This document shows positions 34,986 to 44,632 of a stretch of 64,000 nucleotides of DNA, piece after piece. The stretch's first letter is position 1. Every line of letters starts with the position of its first letter. The notes under the pieces were generated by a model that ran no database searches, had not been told where the DNA came from, and saw only the letters and a list, made by a program, of their open reading frames with translations. Source of the stretch: Acidobacteriota bacterium. GTDB taxonomy: Bacteria > Acidobacteriota > Terriglobia > Bryobacterales > Bryobacteraceae. The stretch lies in assembly GCA_025350695.1 (NCBI GenBank), contig JANXXI010000062.1, positions 1 to 64,000 of the forward strand. The letters run 5' to 3'. A program made the translations under genes and the position numbers.

Positions 34986-35867
34986 ATGTTTTTTCGCCGT
35001 TTTCTGCTGACGCTCGAAATGATCAAGTTCGAGCATTCCGTCTTCGCCCTTCCATTCGCCCTCACTGGAGCCTTGCTTGCGTGGCGCGAACTCGGATTTC
35101 CCGCGCAACTTCTGGTTCCGAAACTGCTCTGGATTGTTGTCGCCATGGTTGCGGCCCGCTCTGCCGGTATGACGTTTAACCGGATTCTCGACGCCGGGAT
35201 TGATGCTCGCAACCCTCGCACCAAGGCCCGTCACTTGCCCGCTGGAATGCTGACTCCGCAATTTGCCTGGGGCTTTTTAATCGTTACGTCGCTGATCTTT
35301 TTTCTGGCGGCAAGGCAACTTAATCAACTGTGTCTTTATCTCGCCCCGTTGGCGCTTGGCTTGCTTTTCTTTTACAGCTTCACGAAACGCTTCACGGCGT
35401 ACTCGCATCTTGTGCTGGGCTTGTGCTTGGGAGCCGCCCCCGCCGCCGCCTGGATTGCTGTTACTGGGACGCTTGATCCTCGCATAATTCTGCTTACGCT
35501 GGCCGTTACGTTCTGGACCGCCGGGTTCGACATCATCTACTCCTGCCAAGACTACGAATTCGACAGTTCTTCAGAACTTTTCAGTCTGCCAAAGCAATTG
35601 GGCATCAGTATGGCATTGCTTGTTTCACGCATTTTGCACGTGGGCATGATAGTCTGCCTGGCTGGATTAGTCGCTGGATATCGCCTGGGATGGATTGCCT
35701 GGGCCGGAATCGCCGCGGTTGCCGCGCTACTAATTTACGAGCAGTCTCTGGTCAAAGCAAACGACTTGAGCCGTGTGGACGCTGCTTTCTTTACCGTGAA
35801 TGGTTACATTAGCGTGCTATTCTTTATTTTTTGGGCTGCCGATGTGTTTTTCCTCCGTCAAGCCTAG
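34986..35867 (+). CDS. mqnP: UbiA-family prenyltransferase, probable MqnP of the futalosine menaquinone pathway
   Basis: A 293-residue polytopic prenyltransferase. The first Asp motif is NRILDAGIDARN (N65-x3-D69-x3-D73). The second lies in DIIYSCQDYEFD. Both bind Mg-diphosphate of the polyprenyl donor. The closest function is 1,4-dihydroxy-6-naphthoate prenylation (MqnP), inferred because the next gene, ten bases downstream, is mqnE of the same pathway. 4-hydroxybenzoate transferases (UbiA) share the motifs, so the assignment rests partly on context. Confidence 0.85.
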   Translation: MFFRRFLLTLEMIKFEHSVFALPFALTGALLAWRELGFPAQLLVPKLLWIVVAMVAARSAGMTFNRILDAGIDARNPRTKARHLPAGMLTPQFAWGFLIVTSLIFFLAARQLNQLCLYLAPLALGLLFFYSFTKRFTAYSHLVLGLCLGAAPAAAWIAVTGTLDPRIILLTLAVTFWTAGFDIIYSCQDYEFDSSSELFSLPKQLGISMALLVSRILHVGMIVCLAGLVAGYRLGWIAWAGIAAVAALLIYEQSLVKANDLSRVDAAFFTVNGYISVLFFIFWAADVFFLRQA

Positions 35868-35877
35868 TGGAACCCCA

Positions 35878-36999
35878 ATGACTCAAACAAGTTTTGAAGA
35901 CCCCAAACTCCGTTCGATCGACGAAAAAGTGAAGGCGGGAGAACGGCTTAGTTTCGATGACGGCGTGGCGCTATATCGCACTGCCGACATTCTGGGCGTA
36001 GGGTATCTGGCCAATTTGGTTCGTGAACGCCTTCACGGCGATACGACTTATTTCAACGTCAACCGCCACATTAATCCGACCGATGTTTGTGTCGCTTCCT
36101 GCCGCTTGTGCGCCTTTGGCAAGCACATGAAGAACGAGAGTGCCTACACCATGTCGCTCGAAGAGATTTGGCATCGGGCTGGTGAAGGATATACTGAAGC
36201 TGTTTCTGAGTTCCACATCGTTGGTGGTTTGCATCCTACGCTGACTCTCGATTGGTATTGCGAAATGCTCCGCGGGCTTAAGGAGCGGTATCCGCAAGTC
36301 CACCTGAAAGCTTTCACGATGGTTGAGATTTCCTACTTCGCGCAGCGCACCAAACTCAGCCACCGTGAAGTGCTGATGCGTCTGAAAGAAGCTGGGATGG
36401 ATTCCCAGCCTGGTGGTGGTGCGGAAATTTTCAGTGAACGTGTGCGGCGAATTATTTGTGACCACAAGATTGATGGGAATGAGTGGTTGGAGATCGCCCG
36501 GACATCTCATGAATTGGGTCTCAAATCCAATTGCACAATGTTGTATGGCCACATTGAATCGGAAGCTGATCGTGTGGATCACCTGGTTCGTCTGCGTAAT
36601 CTTCAGGACGAAACGAGTGGATTGGTGACGTTCATCCCTCTGGCATTCCACCCCGATAACACGTCACTGGCCCACATCGACAAGACTACCGGTTTTGATG
36701 ATATTCGGAATATTGCCGTGGCCCGCCTTATGTTGGACAACATTCCACACATCAAAGCTTATTGGGTGATGATGACTCCCAAGATTGCGCAGATTGCCCA
36801 ACGCTTTGGAGCGGACGACTTGGATGGAACGGTGGTGGAAGAGAAGATTTACCACGATGCCGGTGCGACGACCAGCCAGGCGTTGCGACGCGGGGAACTG
36901 CTGCGTTTGATCACCGAAGCGGGGCGCGTTCCTTTTGAACGGGATACTCTTTATCGAGCGGTGGAACGTACCGAGACTGCCTTTACCATTCTTGTGTAA
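35878..36999 (+). CDS. mqnE: Aminofutalosine synthase (radical SAM)
   Basis: A 373-residue radical-SAM enzyme that joins a 3-[(1-carboxyvinyl)oxy]benzoate unit to adenosine in the futalosine route to menaquinone. The cluster motif is C-x3-C-x2-C in DVCVASCRLCAFGKH, followed by FHIVGGLHP, MDSQPGGGAEIFSERVR and FIPLAFHPDNT, all typical of MqnE rather than MqnC. The ATG at 35878 is used; a longer frame from 35800 lies inside mqnP. The other mqn genes are not in this window. Confidence 0.93.
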   Translation: MTQTSFEDPKLRSIDEKVKAGERLSFDDGVALYRTADILGVGYLANLVRERLHGDTTYFNVNRHINPTDVCVASCRLCAFGKHMKNESAYTMSLEEIWHRAGEGYTEAVSEFHIVGGLHPTLTLDWYCEMLRGLKERYPQVHLKAFTMVEISYFAQRTKLSHREVLMRLKEAGMDSQPGGGAEIFSERVRRIICDHKIDGNEWLEIARTSHELGLKSNCTMLYGHIESEADRVDHLVRLRNLQDETSGLVTFIPLAFHPDNTSLAHIDKTTGFDDIRNIAVARLMLDNIPHIKAYWVMMTPKIAQIAQRFGADDLDGTVVEEKIYHDAGATTSQALRRGELLRLITEAGRVPFERDTLYRAVERTETAFTILV

Positions 37000-37143
37000 G
37001 AGTGTCGGAACGAGTTCAGGCGAAGTTCGGAACGGTGAGCCCTGGGCAGGGCGTTCCTTGCGGGTGGCCCGCCGAGCACGGCTCGGGCCCGCTTTCAGCA
37101 TTTTCCGATTGGGCAAACTTGATTCCAGATATGATGTAAGTCC

Positions 37144-38286
37144 ATGCTTAAGCGCTTCGTCTTAACCCTGGCGGCGCTCGCAACCGCCTCCGCACAACGC
37201 CACACGACGTTCGAAGGCCGCCCGGCCCTGATTCTTGCCAATGACAAGTTGGACCTTGTCATACTTTCCACCGGCGGCGCGTTCGCCAGTCTCACTTTGA
37301 AATCAGACCCGGCTAAGACTGACCCCATGTGGAATCCTACGCGAATGGCTCGCGAACGCGACCGGGACATGCGTGGCGGAGGCGGCGATTCCGTTGGCCA
37401 CTTCGTCTGCGTCGATGGCTTCGGCCCCACCTCCCAAGAAGAGCGCGCCGCTGGCCTTACGGGCCACGGAGAAGCGCATATTGAACCGTGGCGATTGACG
37501 GCCTCGGAAAAGATCGGCTCAGTGAATCGGTTCGTTTTCCAAACCCGCTTGCCACTTGTTCAAGAATTATTCACGCGGAAGGTGGAAATTCTGGACGGTG
37601 AACAAATAATCACCGTCGAAAGTTCGCTTGAGAACCTGATGGCCTTCGACCGCCCCATCAATTGGGCCGAACACGCGACCATCGGAGCTCCCTTTCTTTC
37701 GCCTGGAAAGACCGTGATCGACGCCTCCGTGGGCCGCTGCCAATCACGCCCCTATGAAAACCAACCCATCCGCCGCCTGGCCTCGGGAAAGGACTTCACC
37801 TATCCCAACGGCCCCGTGCGGGATGGAGGCACGGTGGATCTGCGAGGCGTGCCCGATCCGCCTAACTCGCTCGATCACACGGGCTGCACAGTGGACCCCA
37901 CTCGGCAGCACGGTTTTGTCACCGCCATCAATACAGAAAAACGTATGCTGATCGGTTACCTGTTCCGCCGCGAGGATTATCCTTGGTTACAAGAATGGAT
38001 GAACTATCCATCGTCAGGCGCTTTATCTAGGGGACTTGAGTTTGGAACGCAGCCCTATGACGTCCCTCGCCGGCAAACGGTTGAATTAGGCCGCATGTTC
38101 GACGTTCCTACCTATCGCTGGCTTCCGGCGCGCGCTTCGCTGCAGACCCGCTTCCTGATGTTCTTTACGGCGGTACCCGAGGGCTTTACGAAAGTAGATG
38201 ACGTCTCGTGGAGCAACGGAAAGCTGACGATTATTGACAAGAAAGCGGGCAAGCAGGTTTCCCTCTTGTCCGTCAATGGACTCTAA
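37144..38286 (+). CDS. Secreted galactose-mutarotase-like protein
   Basis: A 380-residue secreted protein (signal FVLTLAALATASA). The body is beta-rich and resembles aldose-epimerase/galactose mutarotase-like folds: ILANDKLDLVILSTGGAFAS start, GLTGHGEAHIEPW, PINWAEHATIGAPFLSPGK, and late YRWLPARAS. H in GHGEAH and H in EHATIG stand where mutarotases have their active-site His pair, but the similarity is loose. It is followed convergently by the sialidase-like gene, both secreted and sugar-related. Confidence 0.65.
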   Translation: MLKRFVLTLAALATASAQRHTTFEGRPALILANDKLDLVILSTGGAFASLTLKSDPAKTDPMWNPTRMARERDRDMRGGGGDSVGHFVCVDGFGPTSQEERAAGLTGHGEAHIEPWRLTASEKIGSVNRFVFQTRLPLVQELFTRKVEILDGEQIITVESSLENLMAFDRPINWAEHATIGAPFLSPGKTVIDASVGRCQSRPYENQPIRRLASGKDFTYPNGPVRDGGTVDLRGVPDPPNSLDHTGCTVDPTRQHGFVTAINTEKRMLIGYLFRREDYPWLQEWMNYPSSGALSRGLEFGTQPYDVPRRQTVELGRMFDVPTYRWLPARASLQTRFLMFFTAVPEGFTKVDDVSWSNGKLTIIDKKAGKQVSLLSVNGL

Positions 38287-38289
38287 CTC

Positions 38290-39351
38290 CTAGTTGGCCT
38301 TCACCCAGAGTTCGTCAAGGGTGACGTGGTTGATCTCGGTGCGGCCCTTCGAGGTGAAGATGATGTGGATCTTTCCATCATGACCTTGAAACGCGATTGG
38401 ATAAGCGTAGCCGTCGGACTTCGTGCCGACATTACGTTTGAACTTGTAGCTCTTGTCGCCGTCATCACTGAGGGCGACGGTCAATGGAACGCGCTCCGTT
38501 CCGCTGTCGTTGTAAACCAACAGCAAATTGCCACTGGCCAGCTTCAGAAAATCCACGGCCGAGTTCGGATTGGGAAAGGCGGAATCCTTTCCCTCGCTCC
38601 AATTTCTGCCGCCATCTCTTGATTCGGAGCGCACCAACCAGCCCTCGGTACCCCGTCCGTAACCGCCACCACGGCGGCAATACGCTACCAGATAGTCCTT
38701 TGAAACCTCCACCGGCGCGGGTTGAATGTTTCCCTTCGCGGATCGAATGATTCCGCTCGGTTTCCACTCCGTATCTTTCTTCGGATCGAAGCGCAAAAAT
38801 CGGGAAGTACTTTCCGGTCCGACAACCTCACGGTCCTCCCCTGTCTCGTGATAGACGGGCAATAGGTATTCGCCGCTTGAAAGAACGATAGGCTTGTTGC
38901 GCACCATCATACCCGGCTCCTGCGCTACTACAAAACTATCGGACCACGTCTCGGCATTGTCTTTCGAGATCTTCGCTTGGATCCGCGATGTGGACCAGGT
39001 TTCGCCGTAGCGAACCACGTAGAATAGCCAAACGGTTTCGTCCGGCGCCTGCCAAATTACTCCGTTGCCGACGGAACGGAAGGGATCGCTTGCCAGCAGC
39101 TTCGGTTCGCTCCAACGGGAGCCGCTCTTCTTTTTGCGCGAGCCAAAGACGCCGGTTTTAAGGGCATATTCACCCGCGCCACCATAGTAGACAAGGTAGA
39201 TGTCTCCGTTTTGCAATTCCGTAGCGCAGGCTGGATGTTTGTAAGGGCCAGTGGCGATTTCCTTGCCGAATACTCGCTCCACGGGGAGGTCCGCGGCTTG
39301 CAGGCAAAGCGTCGTGGTTAGAAGAAAAGAGAATGCTCTTGTAGTGGCCAT
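38290..39351 (-). CDS. Exo-alpha-sialidase-like (BNR repeat) secreted protein
   Basis: A 353-residue secreted protein with signal (AFSFLLTTTLCLQA) and a six-bladed propeller. Asp-box variants S-x-D-x-G-x-x-W are visible: SKDNAETWS, SRDGGRNWS and SDDGDKSYK. The layout (HPACATELQNGDIYLVYYGG start, KPIVLSSGEYLLPVYHETGE centre) matches the BNR_2 sialidase-like family. The full Arg triad of true sialidases was not verified, so cleavage of sialic acid is not claimed. It converges with the mutarotase-like gene 3 bp away. Confidence 0.8.
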   Translation of the reverse strand: MATTRAFSFLLTTTLCLQAADLPVERVFGKEIATGPYKHPACATELQNGDIYLVYYGGAGEYALKTGVFGSRKKKSGSRWSEPKLLASDPFRSVGNGVIWQAPDETVWLFYVVRYGETWSTSRIQAKISKDNAETWSDSFVVAQEPGMMVRNKPIVLSSGEYLLPVYHETGEDREVVGPESTSRFLRFDPKKDTEWKPSGIIRSAKGNIQPAPVEVSKDYLVAYCRRGGGYGRGTEGWLVRSESRDGGRNWSEGKDSAFPNPNSAVDFLKLASGNLLLVYNDSGTERVPLTVALSDDGDKSYKFKRNVGTKSDGYAYPIAFQGHDGKIHIIFTSKGRTEINHVTLDELWVKAN

Positions 39352-39489
39352 TCGATAAGAAATTCTATCATCCTGTGCATGCGCCGAAGCTAATTAAAAT
39401 CATACGGGCGACAGCTCCCATTCGTATCCGATAAAGGGTGGACCGACGGTTCAGTCTTTCATATAGCATATTACCGTGGCGCCGGTGGC

Positions 39490-40342
39490 TCAAGTTAAAC
39501 TTGAAGTATTTCACAGAAAGTGTTTGGAAAGCGGATTTGCCTTAACGCAACAGATTACGGGGATTGCTATTCGCGCGACAGCCCAACGGTTCTTATGGCC
39601 GCCAAAAACTCTTGGAAGCTGTCTTTGACTGATTCCGGTTACCGATAGCTCGCGGTGAAAGCTACCGTTCCATGCAGCGCGCCAAGCGGTGCGTCGACTG
39701 GTACTTCCGCGGCGGTCGCAGTTGCTTTGCCTGGCGCGCTTGATTGGCTCGGTGGCGGCGGGCTGTCGAACTATGAGATGGCCCGCGGCGCGCAACGCGT
39801 TGAGACGGATCTGCTCGGTCAACAGTGTGGCATTCAAGATCAAATCGCGTCGGCCTTCGGCGGCATCAACTACATCGAGATGACGGAGTATCCACATGCG
39901 AGTGTGACGCAACTGGTAATTGCGCCTAGTATTCTTGAAGGGCGTGAGGATCGTTTGTGCCTTTTCTGTACTGGCATTTCTCACAACTCGCCAGATGTTC
40001 ACAGTATGGTCATTCGAAGCCTTGAAAGCGAGGGAGCCGATTCTCCTGTACTCCGGCAGTTGCGGGTGACGGCGGCCCAATCGAGAGACGCGATCATTTT
40101 CGGCGATTTTCCCGCGTCCCGCACTTACAGGTCGGGACCATCACTCAATTATTGATGTCGCACGCGAGCACAAAGCGCTAGGCTGGAAGGTGAACGGTGC
40201 CGGAGGCCACGGTGGATCCGAACCGGTACTTTGCAATCAGGATCGGTCGGCGCAAAAGGCGCTTATCCGTGAAGTATTACAGCAGAGCCAGAAGTATCGC
40301 CTTATTCCGATCACGTGGCCGCGACGGGCGAAACGACTTTAG
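39490..40342 (+). pseudogene. GHMP-family sugar kinase (HddA-like), decayed
   Basis: A broken kinase of the GHMP type, similar to D-glycero-D-manno-heptose 7-phosphate kinases. The core frame (39655-40110) carries the ATP loop PSGASTGTSAAVAVAL, followed by RVETDLLGQQCGIQDQIASA and FGGINYIEMTEYPHAS. A second frame from about 40157 to TAG 40342 continues with REHKALGWKVNGAGGHGGS and ALIREVLQQSQKYRLIP, the usual C-terminus. About 30 residues between the two are missing, and the part before 39655 is out of frame with stops. The left boundary is approximate. It should not make a working kinase. Confidence 0.75.
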
Positions 40343-40358
40343 CAGAGGAGAATCCGCA

Positions 40359-41336
40359 ATGAAAGCTTGGACTATGGACCACTGGGGAGAACCCGAGGAA
40401 ATGGTGTGGAGTGATGTTCCTGTGCCCAACCCTGCTAGCGGGGAGCTTAGAATTAAGGTTGCATCTGCAGCGCTTAACTTCTTTGACGTGTTGCAGGTTC
40501 AAGGGAAATATCAGGTAAAACCTCCATTTCCATTTACTCCCGGAGCGGAAGTAGCGGGAGTAGTGGATGCGGTTGGGGAAGGCATCCCGAATTGGGCAGT
40601 AGGCACTCGGGTCATCGCCATTCCCCAAGGCGGAGCTTTCGCCGAATACTGCATTGCCCCATCCGCGAAAGTGTTCACCATGCCCGCCAAATTAGAGTTC
40701 GCCGAAGCAGCGGCCCTTCCAATCGTGTATCAGACATCGTTGTTCGGGCTTGAGACCCGCGGCAAATTGCAGCCGAACGAATGGTTGCTGGTCCATGCCG
40801 GCGCAAGCGGAGTGGGGATGTCTGCTATTCAAATTGGGAAGGCGATGGGGGCACGCGTGATCGCCACCGCATCGACCGAGGCGAAACGCAAGTTTGCCGC
40901 GGAGCAAGGAGCCGAGTTCGTGTTGGATTACACCAAACCGGAATGGGTGGACGAAGTGAAGAGACTGACCGGTGGGCGCGGGGCGGATGTAATCTACGAT
41001 CCCGTCGGCGGCGACATCTTCGATCTTTCGAACAAATGCATTGCTCCGTTTGGGCGCCATTTGGTGATTGGTTTTGCATCAGGTCGCATTCCAACCCTTG
41101 CGGCCAACCGGGCATTGCTAAAAAACATGTCTCTTGTCGGTGTCTTTTGGGGAGGACATGTTGCGGCGAGTCCGGATTATCCGTCGCAAGCCCATGCTGC
41201 TTTGATGCGGATGTATGATCGGGGGCAAATCAAGCCAGTCGTGGGATTGCGGGGACCTTTGAGCGACGCGCCGGGTATGCTGCGGGAACTAGCGAATCGA
41301 TCCGTGCTGGGTAAGGCCGTGGCTGTTGTGGGCTAG
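40359..41336 (+). CDS. NADPH:quinone oxidoreductase-like medium-chain dehydrogenase
   Basis: A 325-residue zinc-free MDR-family protein. It begins MKAWTMDHWGEPEEM, has the substrate-domain ALNFFDVLQVQGKYQ and FTPGAEVAGVVDAVG, the nucleotide-binding LVHAGASGVGMSAIQIGKAM and the NADPH-type ASTEAKRKFA turn. GRGADVIYDPVGG completes the quinone-oxidoreductase pattern. The ATG at 40359 is set by GAGGAG at 40345-40350; the longer frame from 40197 runs inside the kinase pseudogene. Quinones or enones are the likely substrates. Stands upstream of a secreted protein gene by 19 bp. Confidence 0.9.
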   Translation: MKAWTMDHWGEPEEMVWSDVPVPNPASGELRIKVASAALNFFDVLQVQGKYQVKPPFPFTPGAEVAGVVDAVGEGIPNWAVGTRVIAIPQGGAFAEYCIAPSAKVFTMPAKLEFAEAAALPIVYQTSLFGLETRGKLQPNEWLLVHAGASGVGMSAIQIGKAMGARVIATASTEAKRKFAAEQGAEFVLDYTKPEWVDEVKRLTGGRGADVIYDPVGGDIFDLSNKCIAPFGRHLVIGFASGRIPTLAANRALLKNMSLVGVFWGGHVAASPDYPSQAHAALMRMYDRGQIKPVVGLRGPLSDAPGMLRELANRSVLGKAVAVVG

Positions 41337-41355
41337 AAGTGATATAGTCTCTAGC

Positions 41356-41928
41356 ATGCGAAACCTAACGTGGCTGTTGTTGGTTTGCGGTTCCTTGATT
41401 GCTAGGGACGTTGTCGTTGACTCATTCAGTTCTGCGAAGCTAGACCCTGCTTGGAAAATAACCAAGGGCAAGTGGGAAATCAAAGACGGCGTTTTGACGG
41501 GCTCTGAGTTGACGGAAGACAAGCACAACGCCGTGGTTCGAAGACCCCTCGGCATCCGGAATGGCAAGATGTCTGTCTCGATCCGCATGGACGGTGCAAA
41601 ATCCGCCCACGTTAGCATCAACCAGAAGGGGGGGCACTTGTTCCGAGTCACTCTAACTCCCGTTGGCGTCACGTTACTGAAGGACAAGCCAAATGCAACC
41701 TCCGAGGAGAAGGCTGAAGTGTTGTCCAAATCCTCCACGCCAATGGCGGCCGGAGTTTGGCACACAGTGGAAATCGAAATGAAGGGATCGAAGGTTATGG
41801 CGCTGATCGACGGCAAGCTAAAGTTGGAAGGCGATAACGCCAAGTTGGACGTGGAGAAGTTCGATTTTGGCTTCCCGGTTTCCGGCGTTTCCGCCTCCTT
41901 TGACAACGTCAAAATTACCACCGAATAG
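41356..41928 (+). CDS. Secreted LamG/DUF1080-like jelly-roll protein
   Basis: A 190-residue exported protein: signal LTWLLLVCGSLIA, then a concanavalin-like domain (DSFSSAKLDPAWKITKGKW, GVLTGSELTEDKHNAVV, GVWHTVEIEMKGSKVMALID). The D-F-x-x-x-x-L-x-x-x-W and W-H-x-V-x-I-E blocks are typical of sugar-binding/DUF1080-related folds. Enzymatic residues were not identified. Converges with the TraB-like gene two bases away. Confidence 0.7.
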   Translation: MRNLTWLLLVCGSLIARDVVVDSFSSAKLDPAWKITKGKWEIKDGVLTGSELTEDKHNAVVRRPLGIRNGKMSVSIRMDGAKSAHVSINQKGGHLFRVTLTPVGVTLLKDKPNATSEEKAEVLSKSSTPMAAGVWHTVEIEMKGSKVMALIDGKLKLEGDNAKLDVEKFDFGFPVSGVSASFDNVKITTE

Positions 41929-41930
41929 TT

Positions 41931-43769
41931 CTACCAAAGGTAGCCCTTGGCTTCATTTCGGCGTTCGTGCGAATCAAGAATATGCACCACTCGCACCTTC
42001 TTCAGCTTTGCCGGCGATAGCTGCCCGACAGGGATGTAGATGATCTGTCTGCCCAGTTTGCCGGCGATGGATTGGAAGATGGTGCGCGGGGGCTTGTCGG
42101 CGACATAAACCACATGACGTTCGACGGAGTAATCGAGAGCGGCCATCAACAGACGTTCTGGCTTCGATTCAGCAAAGTCGTAATCCGGGTCGCTCCAAAC
42201 ATCGAACATGCGGCGCGCGGGTAGGGTCATCAAGTAGCCGCCATACTCGGCGCGGCCAATACCAGGGCCAATCACTTTCTCAAACGGATGCGTGGAATAG
42301 AACGCCATGTCGCTTTCGTTCTGATTCTCGCCCAGCCAAGTTGTTAGATATGTGTAGCGGTCTTCTTTATCTTCATCGAAGATGACGACTACTGCGCCAA
42401 CATCGCCCGCAACACGGGACTGTTCGCGTACGTAGATTTTACCCTCATGCCAATTGCGGATGGTTTCACGGATGTCGACCCCATCCAGAATCGAAGTCGT
42501 GAATTTTTCCGTTCGGGAGCGATCTTCTGAAAGCAGGCTTTTCGCTTTTTGCTTTAGGAAACGGCCGTAATCCTCAATGACCAAGTCCTCCGGCGGAAAG
42601 GAACAAATGGAGGCTCCATCCAATTGCGAAGTCCATTCACCCTTGTGCTTTTCCTTGCGGCGGCTTTTGAGAGAGGCAGGTTTCAGCTTCTGTTTGGGGC
42701 GGGGAAGGCGGCGGCGCAACTTGATCTTGCGAGTGTGAAGGTAAATCTCCTCAGCGGAGATCCGGATTGTCTCCATCCCAGGGCACTGATCGCGCTGATA
42801 CTCGTAACGGTTGGCTAGTTCCCAAACTTCCCAGGCATAGTTGTCGTCAACAATGGAACGCGCCGCCGAGGTGAGGTCGAACAAGCCGCTTACCAGTTGG
42901 TGTTCCATTTGGGCCAGATTGCGCGTGAACCTGGATAAAAGCCGCCGATGCCACGAGGCCACTTTGTCTCCGGTATTGGCCTCGTAAAAAAGCTCAGCTT
43001 CTTTGAGTAAGGCGAAGTTTACCTGCCGCCGATCGATGTAATTATTTTCCTGACCACCCAACCGCCACGCTTCGTAGCGGGCTTGATGAAACGGATAATC
43101 AGTGGTGATTTCGGCTAGGCACTCCGGATGGAGGTTGAAAAGTTCGATATCGGATTGCTTAATTGCTTCGGTTGGCGGCTCTTCTTGCGGCTTCTCCATC
43201 GCATCGAGAAGGGCGTCCAATAAGTTAAGAGAAACAACAACCAGCACAGTTGCGGATGGATCGGTTCCTTGAAGACGGTACGCCATCCCAGCCGCGTGCT
43301 TTTCCATTTCCGGTGAACGGTCCACCCGATTCAGACGCCATTGCTGCACATAATTGCCGTGACCAATTGCGTGCATGGCATAGGGATCGGGGTAGGTATC
43401 GGCAACATGAGGGCGTTGCCCAAGGCTCGGTTCAACGAAAAGAACCTCGCTGCCGATAGCCAATGAAGTTCGTAGCGCTTCAACAAAAGGATCCGCCGGC
43501 TCGATGGGAATGTAGATCATCGAATCTTCATCAAGAGCATTGGTTAGCGGTTCGGGAAACATGACGACCGACATTTCCGGCAGCCGCTTGATGGCGCGCA
43601 TCGTTGCGCCCTCAATGGCTCGAGGTAGTTCCACGGCCACAACCCTCGGGTTGAGCTTCAGTATCTGTTCGCGCACCAGGGCCGCGAATTCACTCCGCCC
43701 GGGCACCACCGGGAAATAAGTGAAACGGCCTCTGGTGAGGCTTGTAAGCGGATCAAGTTCGAGGGGCAT
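41931..43769 (-). CDS. TraB-like large protein of unknown function, coupled to a MoxR-like ATPase
   Basis: A 612-residue cytoplasmic protein. The N-terminal segment, TYFPVVPGRSEFAALVREQI then LKLNPRVVAVELPRAIE, resembles the start of TraB/ChaN-type (Tiki-fold) domains and of DUF5682-like proteins that associate with MoxR ATPases. A central helical region follows, then a strongly basic linker (KIKLRRRLPRPKQ... RRKEKHKG, about residues 365-400) and a C-terminal domain of about 210 residues containing VREQSRVAGDVGAVVVIFDE and GIGRAEYGGYLMTLPARRMF. The start at 43769 overlaps the ATPase gene's stop by 17 bp. The family is a guess; no named function can be given. Confidence 0.6.
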   Translation of the reverse strand: MPLELDPLTSLTRGRFTYFPVVPGRSEFAALVREQILKLNPRVVAVELPRAIEGATMRAIKRLPEMSVVMFPEPLTNALDEDSMIYIPIEPADPFVEALRTSLAIGSEVLFVEPSLGQRPHVADTYPDPYAMHAIGHGNYVQQWRLNRVDRSPEMEKHAAGMAYRLQGTDPSATVLVVVSLNLLDALLDAMEKPQEEPPTEAIKQSDIELFNLHPECLAEITTDYPFHQARYEAWRLGGQENNYIDRRQVNFALLKEAELFYEANTGDKVASWHRRLLSRFTRNLAQMEHQLVSGLFDLTSAARSIVDDNYAWEVWELANRYEYQRDQCPGMETIRISAEEIYLHTRKIKLRRRLPRPKQKLKPASLKSRRKEKHKGEWTSQLDGASICSFPPEDLVIEDYGRFLKQKAKSLLSEDRSRTEKFTTSILDGVDIRETIRNWHEGKIYVREQSRVAGDVGAVVVIFDEDKEDRYTYLTTWLGENQNESDMAFYSTHPFEKVIGPGIGRAEYGGYLMTLPARRMFDVWSDPDYDFAESKPERLLMAALDYSVERHVVYVADKPPRTIFQSIAGKLGRQIIYIPVGQLSPAKLKKVRVVHILDSHERRNEAKGYLW

Positions 43770-44580
43770 AGCGCAGGGCCTCTTCGCCGAGCGTGTGAAG
43801 AATCGACTGTTGCAAAGCGGTGCGAGCCCCATATCGATCCTTGGCCATGTGGATTAACTTACCGGCGTAGCGGGCAATGTTAATGCCATCGCGGGCGGTA
43901 TAGCGTTCCTCGTTAACGTGCGCATGCTGCAGGAATTCGGCGACATACTCTAAGATCTCGTCGTTTGAAAACGGCAGATTTTGACGGAGTATGGCCAGCT
44001 CTTCATCGAAGCCCGGGAAGTCGATCAGAATCTGGGGTTGCAAACGCGAGTGAATGTACTCGGGGAGATCGAACGTGGAAGCATCGTCGTTCATAGTCGC
44101 CACAATGCGGAACCTTGGATCGGCTTTGATCTTCAATCCAGTAACGATCGATTCGACATAGCGTCGAGTATCGAGCAGTGGTGCAAGCGAAGCCCAACTT
44201 TTTTCACTCATCCGATTACCTTCATCAAGGATACAGATGCCGCCGCGGATCATCGCCGAAACCAAGGGACTAGCGACGTATTTCAACATGCCTTCGCCTT
44301 CGATGACAGGCGTTATCAGAAGATCTTCGGGGCGTGTGTCCGAAGTTGCCTGCAGCAGGAAAATATCTTGTCCCAGCCTTTTCGCTGCAGCATAGGCCAG
44401 TGTAGTTTTGCCGACGCCTGGCTTTCCAACTAGACGCGGATTCATTGGGACGTCGCGTGGTTCAACAACCAGCCAAGAGGCTAGAAGATGCCGCATTACG
44501 TCCTCTTGTCCAACCCACTCCACATCCCACTCCACTGGATGCGCCAGTTGAAGCCTTACTCCTTCTATCGTTACGACCAT
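43753..44580 (-). CDS. MoxR-like AAA+ ATPase
   Basis: A 275-residue AAA+ ATPase. Walker A is GKPGVGKTTL (residues 52-61), Walker B is GICILDEGNRM (114-124), sensor 1 is the Asn of ATMND (about 164), and the arginine-finger area is HSRLQPQILIDFPG. The short length and P-V-x-x-G-E motif (TPVIEGEGMLKYV) resemble MoxR/RavA-class remodelling ATPases. The start at 44580 is preferred to the longest frame. It overlaps and precedes the TraB-like gene, so the two likely form a complex or act in sequence. Confidence 0.85.
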   Translation of the reverse strand: MVVTIEGVRLQLAHPVEWDVEWVGQEDVMRHLLASWLVVEPRDVPMNPRLVGKPGVGKTTLAYAAAKRLGQDIFLLQATSDTRPEDLLITPVIEGEGMLKYVASPLVSAMIRGGICILDEGNRMSEKSWASLAPLLDTRRYVESIVTGLKIKADPRFRIVATMNDDASTFDLPEYIHSRLQPQILIDFPGFDEELAILRQNLPFSNDEILEYVAEFLQHAHVNEERYTARDGINIARYAGKLIHMAKDRYGARTALQQSILHTLGEEALRYAPRT

Positions 44581-44632
44581 GTAACTATTGTCGTTGATTT
44601 TTGGGGAGCGATTGGTTCGAAGCAGTCGTAAT

